In this document: positions 1 to 9,579 of the stretch, piece after piece
How the letters are laid out: the number at the start of each line of letters is the position of its first letter
How positions within the stretch are numbered: position 1 is the first letter of the stretch
Source: Anaeromyces robustus
Taxonomy: Eukaryota > Neocallimastigomycota > Neocallimastigomycetes > Neocallimastigales > Neocallimastigaceae
Assembly (NCBI GenBank): GCA_002104895.1
Contig: MCFG01000726.1
Coordinates: forward strand, 1 to 12,589
DNA length: 12,589 bases
Reading direction: 5' to 3'
Notes under the pieces: generated by a model
Told to the model about the DNA's origin: nothing
What the model saw: only the letters and a program-made list of their open reading frames with translations
The model's database searches: none
Position numbers and translations under genes: made by a program

Positions 1-1446
1 ATAATAATTGTGTTAATATTTTATGACGTAAATATAAAAGCCACCAAAATTTTGGCAAATAAATTAAAACAAAATAAAAAATAAAAAAACATTTTTTTAA
101 AAAATATTAATAATAAAATAAATAAATAAAATAATAAATAAAGAAATAATAAATAATTAATAATTAAATAAATGTTTTTATTTTTTTAAATATAAAAAAA
201 AAGAATATATTTTTTTTAAATATAAAAAAAAAGAAAACATTTTTTTTAAACATTCAAAAATAAAATAAAAATAAGTAAACAATTGATTTTTTAAACATTT
301 ATTTAATTATTAATTATTTATTATTTCTTTATTTATTATTTTATTTATTTATTTAAAAAAAATGTTTTTTTTTTTATTTTTTATTTTGGTTTATTTTATT
401 TTTTAATGCTTAAAAATAAAATGTTTACTTATTTTTATTTTACTTTTTAATGTTTAAAAAATAAAATGTTTACTTATTTTTATTTTACTTTTTTTAATGT
501 TTAAAAAAAAAATATTTTCTTTTTTTTTTATATTTAAAAAAATAAAACATTTATTTAATTATTAATTATTTATTATTTCTTTATTTATTATTTTATTTAT
601 TTATTTTATTATTAATTTTTTTTTAAAAAATGTTTTTTTATTTTTATTTTGTTTTATTTTATTTTTTAATGATTAAAAAAAATATTTACTCTTTTTATTT
701 TATTTTTTATTATAAAGATATTAATAAGAATCCCTAACCTAATTATTATTATTTATTAGAGTGTTGTATTTTGCGATGGTGGTGCATTTCGAAAATTTGT
801 ATTTCGAAAACATTTTTAAATAAAATACTGTTAAAATATATATGATTTTGATATTGATATCTTAATTTATTTTTTTATTAATAATTTATACTTTAAAGTT
901 TTATTCAAAAATATAAAATATACATAATTACAATTTAATATATAATAATAAAATAAAAAATTATTCGCTAATTTATGATTAATAATAATAATTAACAGCA
1001 TATTTCAATTGTTATTTATTAAATATACTAATACGTTATTAAAAGAGAAGAATAAAATTTCAAGAATTAAAAATAAATAAGAAATTTATATTAGAATATT
1101 AAAATCGTATAAAAATGGTTAATTTAAGTATCAATTAATATGATTTTAAATTTTTTAATAATAAATACTTTTAAATTTATAATATTGATTAATTTATAAT
1201 AAAATTTATTTATTTTTTTATTTAATTTTATTTATTTATTATTTATTTTATTTATTAATTTATTTATTATTTATTTATTTTTATTAATTTTTTATTATTA
1301 ATTTATTTATTATTATTTAATAATTTATTTACTTTATAATTTATTTATTTTATAATTTATTTATTAATTTATTTATTTATTACATTATAATGCGCCATTT
1401 TTTCCGAAATGCACTTTTACGAAATACAAGTTTTCGAAATGCACCT
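1..1446 (+). repeat. Long repeat unit, copy A (left arm of palindrome 1)
   Basis: This is the first of three near-full copies of a ~1.45 kb AT-rich unit. Its reverse complement (copy B) runs from 1478 to 2890, so 1-1414 and 1478-2890 are arms of an almost perfect inverted repeat centred at 1446. In the stretches I compared, differences were essentially homopolymer-length changes, for example the T run near 175. The unit probably extends left of the window, because B continues past 2890. Recognisable landmarks are GACGTAAATATAAAAGCCACC near the start, a ~65-nt internal module present forward at ~106-175 and inverted at ~294-357 and ~547-617, CCCTAACCTAATTATT near 732, a GTGCATTTCG module at 782-791, and TGCGCCA/CCGAAATGCAC at the inner end (1391-1414). 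No ORF is present. Confidence 0.9.
416..500. repeat. 45-bp minisatellite inside copy A, two units
   Basis: The unit carries ATGTTTACTTATTTTTATTT, which starts at 421 and again at 466 (period 45). The mirror image is present twice in copy B, around 2418-2480. Copy C has three units, so the array has changed length between copies. Confidence 0.7.
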
Positions 1447-1501
1447 CCAGAATGTGGTGCATTTCGAAAAATACTAAGTGCATTTCGGAAAAAATGGCGC
1501 A
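1391..1501. repeat. Palindrome-1 centre with paired TGCGCCA / CCGAAATGCAC modules
   Basis: The centre is bounded by TGCGCCA (1391-1397) with CCGAAATGCAC (1404-1414) on the left, and by GTGCATTTCGG (1478-1488) with TGGCGCA (1495-1501) on the right. Inside lies a second, slightly off-centre inverted pair, TTTTCGAAATGCAC (1431-1444) and GTGCATTTCGAAAA (1457-1470). The 63 nt between 1415 and 1477 are not symmetrical as a whole: the left half carries an extra ACGAAATACAAG segment that the right half lacks. This is the point of symmetry of the 2.9 kb inverted repeat. Confidence 0.85.
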
Positions 1502-3140
1502 TTATAATGTAATAAATAAATAAATTAATAAATAAATTATAAAATAAATAAATTATAAAGTAAATAAATTATTAAATAATAATAAATAAATTAATAATAA
1601 AAAATTAATAAAAATAAATAAATAATAAATAAATTAATAAATAAAATAAATAATAAATAAATAAAATTAAATAAAAAATAAATAAATTTTATTATAAATT
1701 AATCAATATTATAAATTTAAAAGTATTTATTATTAAAAAAATTTAAAATCATATTAATTGATACTTAAATTAACCATTTTTATACGATTTTAATATTCTA
1801 ATATAAATTTCTTATTTATTTTTAATTCTTGAAATTTTATTCTTCTCTTTTAATAACGTATTAGTATATTTAATAAATAACAATTGAAATATGCTGTTAA
1901 TTATTATTATTAATCATAAATTAGCGAATAATTTTTTATTTTATTATTATATATTAAATTGTAATTATGTATATTTTATATTTTTGAATAAAACTTTAAA
2001 GTATAAATTATTAATAAAAAAATAAATTAAGATATCAATATCAAAATCATATATATTTTAACAGTATTTTATTTAAAAATGTTTTCGAAATACAAATTTT
2101 CGAAATGCACCACCATCGCAAAATACAACACTCTAATAAATAATAATAATTAGGTTAGGGATTCTTATTAATATCTTTATAATAAAAAATAAAATAAAAA
2201 GAGTAAATATTTTTTTTAATCATTAAAAAATAAAATAAAACAAAATAAAAAATAAAAAAACATTTTTTAAAAAAAAATTAATAATAAAATAAATAAATAA
2301 AATAATAAATAAAGAAATAATAAATAATTAATAATTAAATAAATGTTTTATTTTTTTAAATATAAAAAAAAAAGAAAATATTTTTTTTTTAAACATTAAA
2401 AAAAGTAAAATAAAAATAAGTAAACATTTTATTTTTTAAACATTAAAAAGTAAAATAAAAATAAGTAAACATTTTATTTTTAAGCATTAAAAAATAAAAT
2501 AAACCAAAATAAAAAATAAAAAAAAAACATTTTTTTTAAATAAATAAATAAAATAATAAATAAAGAAATAATAAATAATTAATAATTAAATAAATGTTTA
2601 AAAAATCAATTGTTTACTTATTTTTATTTTATTTTTGAATGTTTAAAAAAAATGTTTTCTTTTTTTTTATATTTAAAAAAAATATATTCTTTTTTTTTAT
2701 ATTTAAAAAAATAAAACATTTATTTAATTATTAATTATTTATTATTTCTTTATTTATTATTTTATTTATTTATTTTATTATTAATATTTTTTAAAAAAAT
2801 GTTTTTTTATTTTTTATTTTGTTTTAATTTATTTGCCAAAATTTTGGTGGCTTTTATATTTACGTCATAAAATATTAACACAATTATTATTAACGCCATA
2901 AATTAGATATATGGCTTGTAGAAATAAGCCACAAAACAATGACACAATTGCATATACGCCCCACGTAATTATACGTGACTTAAAAATTTTTGCAAATTGC
3001 AACTTTATTTATTTAATTAATTATTATTTATTTATTTAATTTTTAAAGAAATTAAGTGGCTTTAAATAAAAAATATTCAAGCCATTTTACGAAATACAAG
3101 TTTTTTAAATACAAATTTTCGAAATGCAACTCTCCCTCCG
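1478..3140 (-). repeat. Long repeat unit, copy B (shared arm of palindromes 1 and 2)
   Basis: This is the reverse complement of copy A (1-1414) over 1478-2890, and of copy C (3384 to about 5056) over its whole length. The part not seen in A (2891-3140) contains CGCCCCACGTAATTATACGTG and GGCTT/AAGCC hairpins, and ends at GCAACTCTCCCTCCG (3126-3140). That end is mirrored exactly by CGGAGGGAGAGTTGC at 3384-3398. Because B pairs with both neighbours, a single strand could form two mutually exclusive giant hairpins. B is visibly closer to A than to C: it lacks the substitutions and the small deletion near 4490 that C shows. No coding sequence is present. Confidence 0.9.
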
Positions 3141-3383
3141 GAATGGATGGAGGTGCATTTCGAAAATTTGTATTTCGAAAACTTGTATTTCGTAAAAGTG
3201 CATTTCGGAAAATATGGCGCATTAAAATGTAATAAATAAATAAATTAATAAATAAATTATAAACTAAATATATTATAAAATAAATAAATTATGAAATAAT
3301 AATAAATAAATTAATGTAAAGATATTATGCGCCACATTATAATATCTTTAATCGGGAGAAGTGCATTTCGGAATCGTGCATTT
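3141..3383. repeat. Palindrome-2 loop with partial repeat copy D and internal hairpin
   Basis: This is the 243-nt asymmetric centre of the second palindrome. From 3142 to ~3316 it is a B-orientation fragment of the same repeat, matching the reverse complement of the inner end of copy C (ATGGATGGAGGTGCATTTCG, then GTGCATTTCGG at 3198-3208 and TGGCGCA at 3215-3221). At 3317-3327 and 3340-3350 there is a perfect 11-bp stem (TAAAGATATTA / TAATATCTTTA) whose 12-nt loop holds TGCGCCA (3328-3334). Two tandem 15-bp units with GTGCATTTCGG follow, starting at 3361 and 3376. Confidence 0.8.
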
Positions 3384-5106
3384 CGGAGGGAGAGTTGCAT
3401 TTCGAAAATTTGTATTTCGTAAAATGGCTTGAATATTTTTTATTTAAAGCCACTTAATTTCATTAAAAATTAAATAAATAAATAATAATTAATTAAATAA
3501 ATAAAGTTGCAATTTGCAAAAATTTTTAAGTCACGTATAATTACGTGGGGCGTATATACAATTGTGTCATTGTTTTGTGGCTTATTTCTATAATTTTTTT
3601 AAAGCCATATATTTAATTTATGGCGTTAATAATAATTGTGTTGATATTTTATGACGTAAATATAAAAGCCACCAAAAATTTGGCGAATAAATTAAAACAA
3701 AATAAAAAATAAAAAAAAATTTTTTTAAAAAAAATTAATAATAAATAAAATAATAAATAAAAAAATAATAAATAAATAATAATTAAATAAATGTTTTATT
3801 TTTTAAATATAAAAAAAGAAAACTTTTTTTTTTAAACATTAAAAAATAAAATAAAAATAAGTAAACAATTGATTTTTTAAACATTTATTTAATTATTAAT
3901 TATTTATTATTTCTTTATTTATTATTTTATTTATTTATTTTAAAAAAATGTTTTTTTTTATTTTTTATTTTGGTTTATTTTATTTTTTAATGCTTAAAAA
4001 TAAAATGTTTACTTATTTTTATTTTATTTTTTAATGTTTAAAAAATAAAATGTTTACTTATTTTTATTTTATTTTTTAATGTTTAAAAAATAAAATGTTT
4101 ACTTATTTTTATTTTACTTTTTTTAATGTTTAAAAAAAAATATTTTCTTTTTTTTATATTTAAAAAAAAATATTTTCTTTTTTTTTATATTTAAAAAAAT
4201 AAAACATTTATTTAATTATTAATTATTTATTATTTCTTTATTTATTATTTTATTTATTTATTTTATTATTAATTTTTTTTTAAAAAATGTTTTTTTATTT
4301 TTTATTTTGTTTTATTTTATTTTTTAATGATTAAAAAAAATATTTACTCTTTTTATTTTATTTTTTATTATAAAGATATTAATAAGAATCCCTAACCTAA
4401 TTATTATTATTTATTAGAGTGTTGTATTTTGCGATGGTGGTGCATTTCGAAAATTTGTATTTCGAAAACATTTTTAAATAAAATACTGTTATATATGATT
4501 TTGATATTGATATCTTAATTTATTTTTTTATTAATAATTTATACTTTAAAGTTTTATTCAAAAATATAAAGTATACACAATTACATTTTAATATATAATA
4601 ATAAAATAAAAAATTATTCGCTAATTTATGATTAATAATAATAATTAACAGCATATTTCAATTGTTATTTATTAAGTATACTAATACGTTATTAAAAGAG
4701 AAGAATAAAATTTCAAGAATTAAAAATAAATAAGAAATTTATATTAGGATATTAAAATCGTATAAAAAATGTTAATTTAAGTGTCAATTAATATGATTTT
4801 AAATATTTTTAATAATAAATACTTTTATATTTATAATATTGATTAATTTATAATAAAATTTATTTAATTTTTTTTATTTATTATTTTTTTTATTTATTAA
4901 TTTATTTATTATTTATTTATTTTTATTAATTTTTTATTATTAATTTATTTATTATTATTTAATAATTTATTTACTTTATAATTTATTTATTTTATAATTT
5001 ATTTATTAATTTATTTATTTATTACATTATAATGCGCCATTTTTTCCGAAATGCACTTTAACGAAATACAAGTTTTCGAAATACAAATTTTCGAAATGCA
5101 CCTCCA
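3384..5106 (+). repeat. Long repeat unit, copy C (right arm of palindrome 2)
   Basis: This is a direct copy of A: 3629 onward aligns with position 1 onward, and the TACATTATAATGCGCC landmark at 1381 recurs at 5023. It is also the inverted partner of B, extending outward to 3384. Relative to A it has a net gain of about 14 bp by 5023. That difference includes one extra 45-bp minisatellite unit (three instead of two), a ~5-bp deletion near 4490 and scattered substitutions (for example near 4660-4830). It is therefore the most diverged of the three. Its inner end, TGCGCCA (5033-5039), CCGAAATGCAC (5046-5056) and CGAAATGCAC CTCCA (to 5106), faces the transposase gene. Confidence 0.88.
4000..4130. 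repeat. 45-bp minisatellite inside copy C, three units
   Basis: ATGTTTACTTATTTTTATTT starts at 4005, 4050 and 4095, a constant 45-bp period. Copies A and B carry only two units. Confidence 0.75.
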
Positions 5107-5170
5107 TCCATTTCGGAATCGTACATTATTGTATGTGGCTTGATGATAAAATATTTTATAGCCACATTTA
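5107..5170. repeat. Degenerate iteron and GTGGCT/AGCCAC hairpin at the edge of copy C
   Basis: CATTTCGGAATCGTAC resembles a mutated 15-bp GTGCATTTCGGAATC unit. It is followed by a hairpin with 8-bp arms ATGTGGCT and AGCCACAT around a short AT loop (~5133-5167). Similar TGGCTT...AAGCCA hairpins recur in copies B and C (near 2916, 3056, 3425 and 3575). Confidence 0.5.
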
Positions 5171-5279
5171 TCAAAAATAAATAAATAAATAAATATATAA
5201 ATAACTAAATAAAATCAAAATAAAATAAAATCAAAATAAAATAGAATCAAAATAATATTTTATTAATAATCTTTTAAAT

Positions 5280-5359
5280 AATATTTTGTTAAAAATTGTA
5301 TATAAATAAGGACTTTATTCTATTATAATTATTAAATAAATAATTATTTTAATAAATAA

Positions 5360-5390
<31 letters not shown>

Positions 5391-5544
5391 ATACATAAAT
5401 AATTAAATAAAATTAAATATTATTTTATTAATAATATTTTAAATAATATTTTGTTAAAAAAATTATTTAAAAAAGGACTTGTTCTGTTATCATTAAATAA
5501 ATAAAACTGTTATAATTATTAAATAAATAATTATTTTAATAAAT

Positions 5545-5575
<31 letters not shown>

Positions 5576-6120
5576 AATTAAATAAAATTAAATAAAATTA
5601 AATATTATTTTATTAATAATATTTTAAATAATATTTTGTTAAAAAAATTATTTAAAAAAGGACTTGTTCTGTTATCATTAAATAAATAAAACTGTTATAA
5701 TTATTAAATAAATAATTATTTTAATAAATAATAAATAAATAAATAAATAAATAATTAATTAAATAAAATTAAATAAAATTAAATATTATTTTATTAATAA
5801 TCTTTTAAATAATATTTTGTTAAAAAAATTATTTAAAAAAGGACTTGTTCTGTTATCATTAAATAAATAAAACTATTATAATTATTAAATAAATAAATAT
5901 TTTAATAAATAATAAATAAATAAATAAATAAATAATTAAATAATTAAATAATTAAATAATTAAATAAAATTAAATATTATTTTATTAATAATCTTTTAAA
6001 TAATATTTTGTTAAAAAAATTATTTAAAAAAGGACTTGTTCTGTTATCATTACATAAATAAAACTATTATAATTATTAAATAAATAAATATTGTAATAAA
6101 TAATAAATAAATAAATAAAT
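5280..6120. repeat. Satellite array, five units of ~165-191 bp
   Basis: Each unit has an AT-only part (runs of AATA repeats, TATTATTTTATTAATAAT, AATATTTTGTTAAAAA) and one conserved less AT-rich core, GGACTTGTTCTGTTATCATT. The cores start at 5310 (diverged: GGACTTTATTCTATTATAAT), 5475, 5660, 5841 and 6032, giving spacings of 165, 185, 181 and 191. Length differences lie mostly in the simple-repeat part. The array lies 5' of the transposase gene and contains no ORF. Confidence 0.85.
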
Positions 6121-6732
6121 AATTATTAAATAATTATAATTATTAAATAAATAATTATTTTAATAAATAATAAATAAATAAATACTAAATAAATAAATAA
6201 TTATTAAATAATTATAATTATTAAATAAATAATTATTTTAATAAATAATAAATAAATAAATACTAAATAAATAAATAATAAATAGATAATTCTTTAATAT
6301 TTATTTAACAATTATTGAATATATAAATAAATAATAAATATATAAATATTTAATAAATAAATAAATAAATACTAAATAATTAATTAATAAATAAATAAAT
6401 AATAATTATTTATTATTTATTTTTCAATTATTTAAAAAAAAAAACATATAAATATATGATAAATAAATAAATAAATAAATACTAAATAATAATTTATAAA
6501 TATATGATAAATAAATAAATAAATAAATACTAAATAATTAATTTATAAATAAATAAATAAATAAATAAATAATAATTATTTAATATTTATTTAGCAATTA
6601 TTTAAAAAAATATATAAATATAAGATAAATAAATAATTAATTAAATAATAATTAATAAATAAATAATTTTTTTAATATTTTTTTAAACGGTTATTAATAA
6701 AAAAATAATTAATTACTATATTATAATTATAA
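6121..6732. repeat. Short-period AT satellites up to the transposase start
   Basis: 6121-6276 is two copies of a 78-bp unit (AATTATTAAATAATTATAAT at 6121 and 6199). 6277-6660 is built of AAATAAATAAAT runs with a 48-bp repeat (TATAAATATATGAT at 6447 and 6495). A recurring segment of the type ATAATTATTTAATATTTATT occurs near 6285, 6404 and 6569. Nothing coding or RNA-like was seen. The last ~60 bases before 6733 would contain the transposase promoter, but no distinctive element stands out from the AT background. Confidence 0.7.
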
Positions 6733-8161
6733 ATGGAGGAAATTGAAAAAATTGAATTTAGTGAAACCAATCGAGGCAAAAAACAACTCATTATTAATAA
6801 AAAATATAAATTTAATTTTTCACTTAAAAAAAAAGATAATTCAAAAGTATACAGATGCACAGAATACAAAACAGCAAATAAATGTAAATCTTTCATTATT
6901 TTAAATGATAAAAATGAAATTTTAAAATATGAAAGTTTCCATAATCATCTTGAAAAAGAATTTGATGCATCTCTGTCACTAATAAAACATAAAATTAAAG
7001 AGGAAATCAGAAAAAGCACAATTCCAATGGATTTAAAACCAAGGCGTATATATAACGAAGTTTCTCAAAACATGGGAATCATATGTCCAGAGTATGATAC
7101 AATTAGATCCCAAATACTTAGAAATATAAATAAGCAAATACATACAGATATTACAACATTTGATGAAATTCCAAATGAATCAATATATTATAAAACAGAA
7201 AGAGGAGAGGATTTTATGATATTCAAAAATCCTAATATAATAATTTTTCAATCACCATTTCAAGCAAAATTATTTTCGAAATATTATGAAGATATATTTG
7301 CTGATGGTACATTTTATGTAGCGCCTAAGTTTAGCTACCAAGTATTTATAACAAGAACTTATGTTTCGGAATTAAATAAATTTTATACTACTTCAATTTC
7401 TATATTAAAAAATAAAAAAGAGGCCACATATGAAACATTATTTAAAGAAATAATAAAAAATGTAAATAAATTTAGGGAAAATAGTATAACTACCCAAATT
7501 AATTTACACTGTGATTTTGAAATAGCTATATCCAATGCCGCAAGAAAAATTATTCCTAATTTAAATATCAAATATTGTGTTTGGCATTACAAAAAATCTT
7601 TAGAGAAACAAAAAAATATATTATGTTTTAATGAAGTAGATAATAATAATGATGTATATGTATATTATAAAGCTATTTCAAATTTGCCTTTTATAAATCC
7701 TGAATATATATTTGATATTTATTTCAAAATCAAAAGTGCATGCAAAAAAAAAAAACTATAGCAATTTTTTGGAATTTTTAGAATATTTTAAAAATAATTA
7801 TTTACATAAATACAATACTAATAATTGGAATTATTATAAGAATATAGAGCATATAACAAATAATGCTTCAGAATCTTTTAATAATTACTTAAATAATTTA
7901 TTTCCAAAAAAACCTTCATTTTTTAAATTAATTTATATATTAAAAAAAGAAGAATCCTTATCCTACAATGATTACGAAAGGAGAATTAATGGAATCTGGA
8001 GAAAAAAACAAAAAATAATTAGAAAAACTGATGAAATAAAAAATATAATTGAAAATTATAAATATATGGAAAAAGATTATATTTATAATGGATATGATAG
8101 AAAAGATATTGTTGAATTATGGTATAATTGCTTAATTGATTTAAATAATAAAAAATACTAA
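6733..8161 (+). pseudogene. FLYWCH zinc-finger MULE-family DDE transposase, frameshifted at an A12 run
   Basis: The first frame (6733-7761, 342 aa) starts at the first ATG of the conserved region. It carries a FLYWCH-type zinc finger with ligands C42, C51, H70 and H72 (Y40-R-C, then H-N-H). A MULE transposase core follows: first acid D191 in A-D-G-T-F, second acid D261 in H-C-D-F-E, and the family C-x2-H at C282/H285. The third acid lies in the second frame (7712-8161), in N-A-S-E-S-F-N, glutamate codon 7871-7873. The frames meet at twelve A residues (7744-7755), and frame one stops at 7759. A +1 change there would link all three catalytic residues into a protein of roughly 475 residues. MULE transposases cut and paste DNA in the nucleus. 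Without slippage or an editing-type correction this copy lacks the third catalytic residue. It could be a real mutation, a homopolymer sequencing error or transcriptional slippage. Family assignment is confident; activity is not. Confidence 0.85.
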
Positions 8162-8882
8162 TTTTTTATTATAAATTAGTATTTTTCTAACCTTTTTAAA
8201 TTATATATTATGCTTAATTATTGTTCTTGTAACAATATAAGGAAATAAAATTACTTTAAGATTTTTTTAGCTAGTTTTTAGCTAAATTATATCTAAAACT
8301 GATCTATTTAACTATAATTAAAATATAATTAATATCAATATCAAAATTTTTAGTATAAAAATATTATTAATATCAATATCAAAATTTTTAATATAAATAT
8401 ATTATTATTAATATCAATATCAAATTTTTTAGTATAAAAATATTATCAATATCAATGTCAATCTTATTTAGTAAAAATAATAATATTAATTATGTTTAAA
8501 AAATCATTAAATAAATATTCTTTTATTTTTTATTATTTTATTAAAATTTTAGTTATTATTATTACAATTTAATAATAAAATAAATTAAAATATTTTATAT
8601 AAATAATTTTAAATATAAATGAAAAATATTATAAAATATTAAATAAAATAAAAGACTTTGAAAAAATATGATTTTTGTTTGTTTGTAAAAGTTAATGAAT
8701 AACTTGAATCTTTCTTTTTTAAATTTTTTTTGTATTTTTTTGTATTTTTTTTTCAATTCTTTGATTTTATTATAATTTTTTTAATTATTTTTATTTCATT
8801 TTTTAATTTATAATTATTAATTATAATTTTTAATTATTATTTATTTATTTATTTATTCATTTATTTAATATATAAAATTTCA
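8162..8882. other. Gene-free AT-rich stretch 3' of the transposase
   Basis: No ORF or RNA gene was seen. It contains a short palindromic TTAGCTAGTTTTTAGCTAA element near 8268, which could be part of a 3' end signal, then the minisatellite at 8331-8470, then T-rich simple sequence (8700-8880). Confidence 0.5.
8331..8470. repeat. Minisatellite with AATATCAATATCAAA core, four units of ~35-41 bp
   Basis: AATATCAATATC starts at 8331, 8369 and 8410, with a diverged unit (TATCAATATCAATGTCAAT) at ~8444. The units are separated by TTTTTAGTATAAAAATATTA-like sequence. No function is apparent. Confidence 0.7.
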
Positions 8883-8951
8883 TGCGCCACAGATTCCGAA
8901 ATGCACAATTCCGAAATGCACGATTCCGAAATGCACGATTGCGAAATGCAC
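8883..8951. repeat. Four tandem 15-bp iterons (GATTCCGAAATGCAC) next to TGCGCCA
   Basis: GAAATGCAC occurs at 8898, 8913, 8928 and 8943 with an exact 15-bp period. The fourth unit has GCGAAATGCAC. TGCGCCA (8883-8889) lies just upstream at the same spacing as in the palindrome modules (1391-1414, 5033-5056). The same 15-mer, in the opposite orientation, occurs twice in tandem at 3361-3390. Arrays like this beside a transposase gene are candidate transposase-binding sites or subterminal repeats of a mobile element. That role is an inference. Confidence 0.8.
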
Positions 8952-9579
8952 CACATTCTCTTTAATCGTAAATTCAGCCACTTTTCAAGTAACTGAATTA
9001 CAAAAAATATTTCTGTAAAATTATTGTGAAACAATAATTTAAATCAATTAAATAAAGTTCAAAACAAAATAAATTATTAATTTATTTTGTGAAATATTAA
9101 TTTTTTCACTTTTAATTTATAAAATTTTTCATTGTTTTTAAATTTAAAATATATAATAAATATACTATTAATATATTAGAATAATAAATAAATAATAAAT
9201 GAACTCAATTGAAATTACTTAGTCTTAGTTTTAATAGTTAATTTAAAATTTCTATTTTTAGAAATAATAAATAAATTTATTAAATAATAAAGTTTAGTTA
9301 GTTAGATAGTCCGTAAATAAATAGAAATTAAATATAAATAAATTAGTATAATATATAATAAATATAATTATGAAAAAATATAAAAATACTTCAAAATTTC
9401 TTAAATTTTGAAAGGTGTAATTGTTATTATTTTATATTTTTTTTTTAATTCTCAAAAATTAATAAAACATATATTTTAATAAAACAAATTTTTTATTAGC
9501 GTATTTTTAATTTTTGTGTTAGTGTTTCCAAATTGTTGTTGTAATCTATTTTTCAACAATCTTTTACAATTAATAGTAA
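8952..9579. other. Gene-free AT-rich stretch between iterons and copy E
   Basis: No ORF, RNA gene or long repeat was recognised. It has somewhat more mixed sequence than the satellites (for example AATTCAGCCACTTTTCAAGT at ~8971 and TTAGATAGTCCGTAAATAAA near 9302), so it may be ordinary element or intergenic DNA. Confidence 0.4.

Noticed and set aside
730-736. CCCTAA-type telomere-like motif (CCCTAACCTAATT) in each long repeat copy
   Set aside because: There is only a single CCCTAA per copy, with no tandem telomeric array; it is an internal landmark of the repeat.
6672-6896. Minus-strand ORFs opposite the transposase and protease frames (also 7383-7571 and 11885-12076)
   Set aside because: They are shadows of the plus-strand coding frames, hydrophobic only because of T-rich antisense codons, and show no family motif.
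8883-8951. CRISPR-like array
   Set aside because: The 15-bp units are directly tandem with no spacers, and the context is eukaryotic.
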